The notes beneath the pieces are model-generated. The model did not search any database, had not been told where the DNA came from, and was given only the letters and a program-made list of their open reading frames with translations. A program made the translations under genes and the position numbers. Shown piece after piece: positions 57,801 to 64,000 of a DNA stretch of 64,000 bases. How positions within the stretch are numbered: position 1 is the stretch's first letter; each line of letters starts with the position of its first letter. The stretch covers positions 62,001 through 126,000 of the forward strand of contig JAULBX010026052.1 of assembly GCA_032358255.1 (NCBI GenBank), written 5' to 3'. This stretch comes from Heterotrichella gracilis. Its lineage: Eukaryota > Sar > Xanthophyceae > Tribonematales > Xanthonemataceae.

Positions 57801-60800
57801 TGCTGAATGATGCCCACATGTGACAGACCATTTGCTGGCTGATGCTGCGCAGCATAAGCGAACTGTACCATTGTGCAAGTGACAGGAGCATTGCGTAATG
57901 GTCTAGTAATCCATGCTACCTTGGCTGGTATTATCATTTTGGGCTTTTTTGGTCCTGCCTGGTGAAGATTGGGAGGTGAAGGTCAGGCTGCCATAGCGAC
58001 CCCTACTCCCAGAAGCCTGCGAAACCCAAGGACAATCATCACCATCAGCAATCGTGACCAAGTTTGGTCCAAGCAGATGCTCATCGATGCGGGATATCTG
58101 TATGGGAAGCAATAACAACAGCCAAATGTGTAAATGCTTGAATGTTTAATTCCCAATCATATTAAAAGGAAAAGAAACTGGAAAGATCTTGGAGACCGCG
58201 CATGCCGAGGCTAATGCTGAGCTGCAGATCATTTTTTATGAGTATTGTGCCATGCCGTATTATCTAGCAGTTGCTGCATCAACAGCACGTACCTGCTGAG
58301 AAGGCTTAGCTCCGGGATGTGACACCGAGGTCTCATCTTCAGATTGATCAAGATTTCCTCCATCCAGTTGTGGGAGAAACCTGTGCTCCTGATCCTCCCC
58401 TTGTTCCTCATCCTCTCGTTGATCCCAATCCCAGCGGTAGTAATCGGCCAAGGGATCATCCCGGTCGTACTGATGAGCCTGCCAGCCATCATGCTGACCT
58501 GGCAATGCTTCATGGGTTGCGGGTGCCTGCCCCAGATTGTGAGCAGCTGCCATTGGTTGATGTGGATCTTGCTCCTGATGAGGTGGAGCAGTGCTATTGC
58601 AGGGATGGGCTGAAACTGGACCGATTGAAGAAGCATTTTGTTGCTGAAAGAAAGAGGGCTGTTGAAAAGCAGGAGATGCAGGAAGAGGTACATGCTGTCG
58701 CGGAAAATTGCAAATCGCGTCACTGGCTGCCAAACCAACAGGGAAAGAGTTCAAGTGTTGTGCAGAGAGCAAAGGCTGTCGAGCTCCAGTTCCCTCCATA
58801 TCTGGAAGGCCTGGAGCATATGATTCATTTTGATGGAATTCATTTTCAGCAATGTGCTGGTAATCCTGATCTTGGTGGCTGATGGGCTGATGGTGCTGCC
58901 AATGATGCTGAGAAGGCCTGTCGCCCTGCATCTGCATCATCCCTCCTGCTTCATGCGTTGGATGCTGGGATAGTTGACCTGGACCTTGTCCAGAGGTAGA
59001 CACATGATCCGGATCCTGTCGTTCAGCTGAAACCTCCTCGACATCATCTTGATGGCCAGCTGACACCTCCTCAGTCTCACCCTCATGGCCAGCTGGGACC
59101 TCCTCAGCCCCCACCTCGTCCAACACACACGTCATGATGTCATCACACTCCCGCTGGGATTGCAACAACTGGCGTGCTCGCCATGCCTGCGCTCGCTGCA
59201 CAGCCTCCTGACGCAAAGGAAAACGCGCATGTAAATACAAATGCATGAGCTCTCCGTATTCCTAGCAACACAGCAATGGTGCACAGCAGTGGCACCCATC
59301 CACGAAGCAGCTGCAATATAGAACACAAAAGTTACCTTACTGTGTTGAGTACATGTTCCATTGCAAGTACTCATCCATGTGTGGCCAGACTGTGCCAGCG
59401 CAGGAGTCAAGTAAACACTACCTGTTGGCTGCAGGCTGGCTGTGATTCTCCTTGGCTCATCTGCGCATGCCTGGCCATTTCAAGCAGCATGTCCTCCCCA
59501 TCGCTCCCATCGCTCGCACCCCCTTCCATACCCCGCAGCTCCCGCCATGCCACCCACTCTGATTGGTCAGGGTGGACCTCCACCACACCGCCCAAGTGAT
59601 CCTGCACCAATTGCATATCATTCTGTGTCACTTGCAATCTTGTCAATCATTTATGTGAATTCTATATCCAAAATGGAACAATGTCACTGGTACGGAGGCT
59701 CTGCATGGACAAAAGTACATGACGCAATCCCTGATGACAGTCAGGTAAACAAAACATACAACGCATCCGTAATTCAACAATTGAAACGCTGCTTTGGGTT
59801 TTAAAACAAACACTAATATTGAGAAAGGCCGCCTGTGCTCACCTGGTCCTCCGCATCCACATTATCCATGTTATGCTCCCCCAGGGCAAAGGCATAGTCA
59901 GCAGGGTCCTGCTCCCCATCGCCAGCCACAGGCGCAGCATGTGGGGTGGCAACATTCGCCGCCTGGGTGCAGTGCAGCAGGGAGCCCCTGGGGGTGCACA
60001 TTTCTGAGGGGGCCTGGCTGACATCCTGGCTGGCCGCTGCAGCCTGCTGCTGTGCTGCGATTGCCTGCGAATCCACAGCATTGAGTAGGGTACAACAAGA
60101 TGCGGGAATGAATTATACAGGGTTTGCGTGCTGGCATGCGAGGCTGATGGCAAGCAGACTGCGGTAGGCATTTGTGCCATCAATCAGGTTTAGCAAATTC
60201 AGTGGGAAAATAATACATCAGAGTGTGATCTTTACAGCATTTTCATTATCACAATATTGGCAAAGTGCCGCATATTTACTCATCGCCACACAATGCACCA
60301 GTTACCCTACATTTGCAGTTCATGAACTACCCCTCTTGCCCCCCAAAACCCTAGCGAGGGTACCACCCACCTGCAGCTCCGCCCGCACAGCATCCACCGC
60401 CGCACTCGGGGGCTTGGGGGTGCGCGGTGGGGATGGGGGGGTGGGAGGCGGATCCCCACCGCATCGCTGCCGCTCGTCCTCCCACATGCCTGCCAGCGAG
60501 GCCACCATGCGCACATCTGGACCAGCGGCCTCAAGGGGGATACTGGGAAGCTGGAAAATGGGGAAAGCCAGGGGAGGCATGTCAGTGTTTATGTGTTGCC
60601 TCTGATGATCAACTGAAGCCTGACGCATCCACCGCGTGGCCTTTTCACCATTTTTGTGATCATGACGTTACAACAGAGCATGTGTACATCACCAGTGTGT
60701 AGGCCCATGTTCCGCAATGCAGGAGGAAGAGGAGGGGCTCTACAAGCTGCGCACCTCCTTCCTGTTGATGATGTCATCCACACACACATCCGCCTCCAGC

Positions 60801-63572
60801 TCACAACAGCTTGTGCGCTCAGGCGGCCTGCACAGCCCGCAAGAGAAGAAAACATAAGAAACTACTACGAAATGGTGGACATCAGAGGACGCCAGCAAAT
60901 GATAACCAAGTGACAAGCCATGGTGGTTCCCGTGGCGGCAGCAATCTCTGGCAGACTGACCGACCGCTCCCACATGGTCGCCACCAGTGGCATTGTCTCA
61001 CAATCACTGTTAAGCCGCCAAGTCGCACCCCAATATAAATTAAACTGGCAAGTACCTAGATAAAGCCCGACACACGCTCTAATGGCATGCAGAAATAACA
61101 CATGCACTTGGCACACAACAGCTGACAGTCCTGTTCGCTGGACAGCTGGTGCCACAGCGGCAGCAAGGTGCAGCAGAGAGACCCACCTGGTCGCCCCCGG
61201 GGCATTGTCCCACAGCCACTGCTCGGGCACCGAGTCACAGGTCCACAGCTGGCTGCCCCAGGAGCCACCCGCCTCCTGATTGGGTGTCAGAGCCTCAGGG
61301 GGTGTATGCCATGGCTGACCTGTGGGGAGGACATTGTTGTCAACCACAAGGAATTTAACAATATGTCATGCATTTTACCAGGAACACCAGATGAGCATTT
61401 GCTCTTAAGACAATTTGCGCCTTTCATATATGTCTTTGCACGCTTGATACCATTTCTAAAATTGCAATAAGAGCCTTTTCATGCCATGTTCACATCGGAC
61501 CTGTGGATCAGTTTTTTTGTTTCCCACCTGGTGGCAGTGGCCCCTGGCCGGCCACCATCACTGGTCGCTCTGCCCACCCCGCACGCAGGTGGGTGTGCTG
61601 ACGTGGCACGGGTGCGCGCAGGAGGACTCGCGTGGCGCGCACCAGCGACATGCCAAACACATTGAAGTCCATCTGCAAGGGGGAGCATGCAGTGACACCT
61701 AGGGGGAGTGTTATACACCACACCACCCTCCCCACCCCTGCATGGGCTGGTGACACCAAGGGGATATACACTACATCATCCCCAGGGCATCATGCACAAG
61801 GAATGGGTCGCATGAAGGGCGCATGCGGGGTGCCAACAGGCTGATTAACAACCAAATTACCTGGCGGAAGGTTTGGCCCATGCACAGGGTAGCACATAAC
61901 AACATCATGCACCGCTTCACCACATGCAAAGGGCAATTAATGGGCAATTAATGATGCACCACATGGCCCGGTACACCACATCCGTCAACCCAAGTCATCC
62001 ATCTGTACATCACACGCACAGGGCGACTGCATTTGTGCCATGTGCACCAATGGACCCTGTGGTACTGGGCACATGCATGCAACTGCGCTTGGAGCCTTGC
62101 CCCTGATCCTGTGGTGCCTCACCTTGAACTGCAGCAAGAATGGGATGTGCGACTCGCATGGCTGCAGCTTGCGGCCCATGACGGCACCACCCTGAGTGGG
62201 GACCACACACGTCAGGTGCCCTGGTGTCATTGCCAATTATAATGGTTACTGATGCCTTCAAAAAATACGAGAGCAGTTTGTGGATGTCAAGTTGACACAA
62301 TGGGAATGCATTTTCCATAGTACGAACATCATGCCTGACGGCAGATCCTGAGCACCCACATCTTTCCCGCCATTCAAACCAACCTGGACATTCCTCCAGG
62401 CTGGAGGAATCCCAGCAATGCCCTGAAACCCCATTACCCTAAAACCTACAAATCTCACCTGGAGCAATGCCGCCACCTTTGCCACATCCATGGGGTTGTA
62501 CAGCACCAGCTTGACAAAAATCTGTTCCTCCCCGTGGTACCCATACATGGCGCGCCCCCTGACAAGGCATGCGTTGAACACGCGCTGGCGGCGGGGCGCC
62601 CCGGGGTGCGCTGTGTTGTGCATGCCGGCTTCGATGCCAAAGGTCAAGGAGTTGAGGAACGTGCGCACTGCAGCGGGTGGGGGTTGGATCTGGCCAGGTG
62701 GGTGTCTTGGTGCTGCTGGTGTAGTATTGCTGGATGCATGGTAGAATGGATACACAATATGGGTTGTTGAACATGCTTGCTATCTTGGCGTGTGGGCAGT
62801 GAAGCAATGGTGAGGCGCAGTCTATTGACAGGGAGCAAAGCGTGCACAGCATGACCCTTGCCCCGTGGGTCCCCAGTTTCTGCTTGACTGCAGCACTGCG
62901 GTGTCGTTCATACATGCAGGGCCACAAGCTGTTATCAAGGTGCATGAAGTGGGGAACTTGTCAGGAAACTAAAAGCAAACCCTAGCCAGGGTGCGCATAC
63001 CTCCTTTAGGGTCGGTTGGTAGGTCCTCATCATATGGCACGTAGAAGTAAGGCAGGGCCTGTGCACAGATTATTTGTGACAATAGGGCTCATACCCATAT
63101 ATTGTTACCTTGCGGCGCGGAATGCACAAGGCTGCTCGCAATATTCTTTGGTAATATATGAGTGGGTATAATGCTGGGCTGAGAGAGACATTTGCAAACA
63201 CCGACTTGCAAGCTGCTGATATGAATGTAATTGAATCCTTTGAGTTGCCCGACCTACTTTGGCGATAAAGGCGCGTGGGCTGCAGTGCGCCCTGCAGCCC
63301 TGGGCCCCAGTTGCAGGCATATGCATGCATATAGAGTAGTGAAAAGAATAGTTTGAGATGGGCGTTCGTACCTTGTGCACGTGTAGGCACGTCTTTTGGC
63401 CTGCAGGAGTCGACCCAAAAATACGTATCACAGGAACCAGCTCCACTGCTGCGCCTTCGAAAGTGGAATATGCGTGGTCCACGACTGGGACGGGCTTGCA
63501 CATATAATAATCAATGCCAACCAGCCGGATCTGGAAGATGGGGTCCCCGCTTGGGGTCGCTGGAAAGCTCAT
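42808..63572 (-). CDS. REV3: DNA polymerase zeta catalytic subunit (translesion polymerase), complete
   Basis: 36 exons on the minus strand, ATG at 63572 and TAG at 42808-42810, sum to 9594 nt (3197 aa, like animal REV3L). N-terminal family block: exons 1-8 (FQIRLVGIDYYMCKPVPVVD, TPAGQKTCLHVHK, SHIPFLLQF, CELEADVCVDDIINRKE). A long disordered middle is coded by exons 9-18, chiefly 58293-59207, 54253-55874 and 53234-53972. Exonuclease-like domain: exons 23-24, with CVEVHADC in place of the acidic DIE motif, so proofreading is probably absent as in other REV3. Polymerase motifs: DFQSLYPSMIIAYN (47184-47510), KLLANVSYGYTAAGFSGR (46544-46739), YGDTDSLFVLL (46165-46273), KKRYVGFAYEK (45475-45663). 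Two C-terminal Cys clusters (43395-43616 joined to 42808-43107) would bind zinc and the 4Fe-4S cluster that holds Pol31/Pol32 subunits; the second has a Gly-rich insert. Intron 16 is GC-AG. Starts of exons 10 and 20 are the least certain. Confidence 0.93.
43664..44033. mobile_element. MITE with TTA target duplication (Harbinger-like) in REV3 intron
   Basis: A 370-bp element begins GAGGGTATTCGCA and ends in the inverted partner TGTGAACACCCTC, flanked on both sides by TTA (43661-43663, 44034-44036). Inner parts are also inverted (CGCCCAAGTC...GTAAC around a short GAAAT loop near 43930-43950), so the whole folds as a long hairpin. No coding capacity. TTA duplications and short TIRs suit non-autonomous PIF/Harbinger elements. 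Confidence 0.7.
44547..44990 (-). repeat. 118-bp array of the end of REV3 exon 33
   Basis: Units start gtgggtcctgg at 44597, 44714, 44832 and 44950 (spacing 117, 118, 118); only the last is the real exon. An older partial copy lies at 44547-44596. Units carry aaacccctaaccctagggtt and, in most, an intact actcac (donor gtgagt on the minus strand). Confidence 0.92.
45077..45266 (-). repeat. 95-bp duplication of the start of REV3 exon 33
   Basis: The first 36 nt of the exon with its acceptor (45077-45171) recur at 45172-45266, upstream in the transcript. The copy keeps a perfect ccccgcag acceptor and runs into CCTAAACCCTAAACCC. Exon 33 is thus duplicated at both edges. Confidence 0.9.
46896..46917. 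repeat. Inverted repeat ATCCCCATAT-AG-ATATGGGGAT in REV3 intron 28
   Basis: 10-bp perfect arms and a 2-bp spacer, inside a minus-strand frame of 65 codons (46875-47072) that is open but resembles nothing known. Confidence 0.85.
48719..49185 (-). repeat. Three copies of the start of REV3 exon 25
   Basis: The exon start (near 48719-48775) recurs at about 48890-48975 and, more decayed, at about 49085-49185. The middle copy still reads IKERQDDEYGRLHQAGLH in frame but has ccccg in place of the acceptor AG. Confidence 0.85.
49821..50115 (-). repeat. Four copies of the end of REV3 exon 23
   Basis: The unit ctgcagtccgcatgcacctc starts at 50075 (real), 49984, 49893 and 49821. Between copies stand CTAAACCCTAAACCCTAAACC and GCATTACCCTAGCCAAACCC blocks. 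The two nearest copies retain the donor (ccctac = gtaggg). Confidence 0.92.
54811..54854 (-). repeat. (GTGGCT)n microsatellite coding a Ser-His repeat
   Basis: About seven hexamer units inside REV3 exon 16 are read on the minus strand as alternating Ser-His, next to a Gln run. A similar hexamer array at 55578-55608 codes Pro-Ser repeats. Confidence 0.92.
56150..56390 (-). repeat. Tandem duplication (~122 bp) within REV3 intron 15
   Basis: ggcttgtacggctctggcct at 56150 and a variant at 56272 start two copies that stay alignable through gctctg(c)gcacagca / gctctgcatgcagaca. No exon sequence is included. Confidence 0.75.
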
Positions 63573-64000
63573 TGTTTGCCGCACTTGCTTTCTACGTTAG
63601 GTATGTGCTGGTATACACCCCTCATAATAAGAGTACATGCTGCCCAGGTGGTGGATGTTTATAAGTGCTTTATTGGGCATTGCTGCGCACAAACTCCGCC
63701 AACACAGTCCATTCCAAGCCTCCCAATCCACCAAGCGTAAACAGCGCACTGCGTGACGGTTCTATGGCCATATCATACACCAACTCAACTCCAATTATGG
63801 TGCCATTTGACCCCCGCGGCCATTTCTTCAAAATTTATTCAAAAATTTCTTCAAAAATTAGGGTGCACACATTAAAGCCCTTCCAGCTGTAAGAAATGCA
63901 AACAACAAAGGCAACTCAGTCTCGGCATATCTCCACCACTGCTGAATTCCTCTGTTTGTTGCTGTCAATTGCTACGTCTGTGTCTTATGGAACTCCTCCT
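63573..64000. promoter_or_regulatory. REV3 5' leader and promoter region
   Basis: Upstream of the REV3 ATG up to the window edge. A partial palindromic A+T patch (ttcaaaatttattcaaaaat) at 63826-63845 is the only notable part. No other gene seen. Confidence 0.4.

Overview
The window reads as nuclear DNA of a green alga (Chlorophyta; a trebouxiophyte is my best guess, not proven). The support is: plant-type CP26 (LHCB5), intron-rich genes with short exons, plant-like protein families, TGTAA motifs downstream of some stops (the usual chlorophyte poly(A) signal), and many interstitial TTTAGGG/CCCTAAA motifs (plant-type telomere unit). I see no organellar, bacterial or viral tract, no rRNA or tRNA gene and no CRISPR array.

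Layout, left to right: 3' end of a probable GH5 glycosidase (380-1151); a glyoxalase-family protein (2752-4016); a RAB5IF/RCAF1-family membrane protein (5327-7265); an unknown multipass membrane protein (minus, 8639-10146); ARL5-type GTPase (minus, 11400-12367) divergent from a plastid DprA-like protein (13095-15214); a 4 kb stretch without a recognised gene; three neighbouring genes that look NTF2-like (minus 19479-21181; plus 22004-25535 and its tandem paralogue 27333-30920); a 47-codon TOM6 gene (minus, 32128-32271) divergent from a coiled-coil protein (33507-35246); LHCB5 (36176-37625) convergent with a bacterial-type MnSOD (minus, 38572-39763); POLE3/DPB4 histone-fold protein (40903-41881); and finally a complete 36-exon REV3 (DNA polymerase zeta catalytic subunit, minus, 42808-63572) that fills the last third of the window. 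The exon chains of all complete models below sum to whole codons without internal stops, except gene 22004-25535, which is one base short.

Two structural themes stand out. (1) Introner-like introns: intron 3 of LHCB5 and intron 2 of MnSOD, in unrelated genes on opposite strands, are homologous from donor to acceptor; MnSOD introns 1 and 3 form a second homologous pair. (2) Exon-boundary tandem duplications: in at least six genes a segment spanning an exon-intron junction has been copied one to four times into the adjoining intron, usually with telomere-like TTTAGGG/CCCTAAA at the copy joints and often with the splice site of the copy still intact. GC-AG introns with an AG|GCAAG donor recur in four genes. 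A 370-bp MITE with TTA target duplications sits in a REV3 intron.

Functionally the window is an ordinary housekeeping neighbourhood (photosynthesis, oxidative defence, replication and translesion synthesis, trafficking, mitochondrial import); the unusual biology is in the introns.
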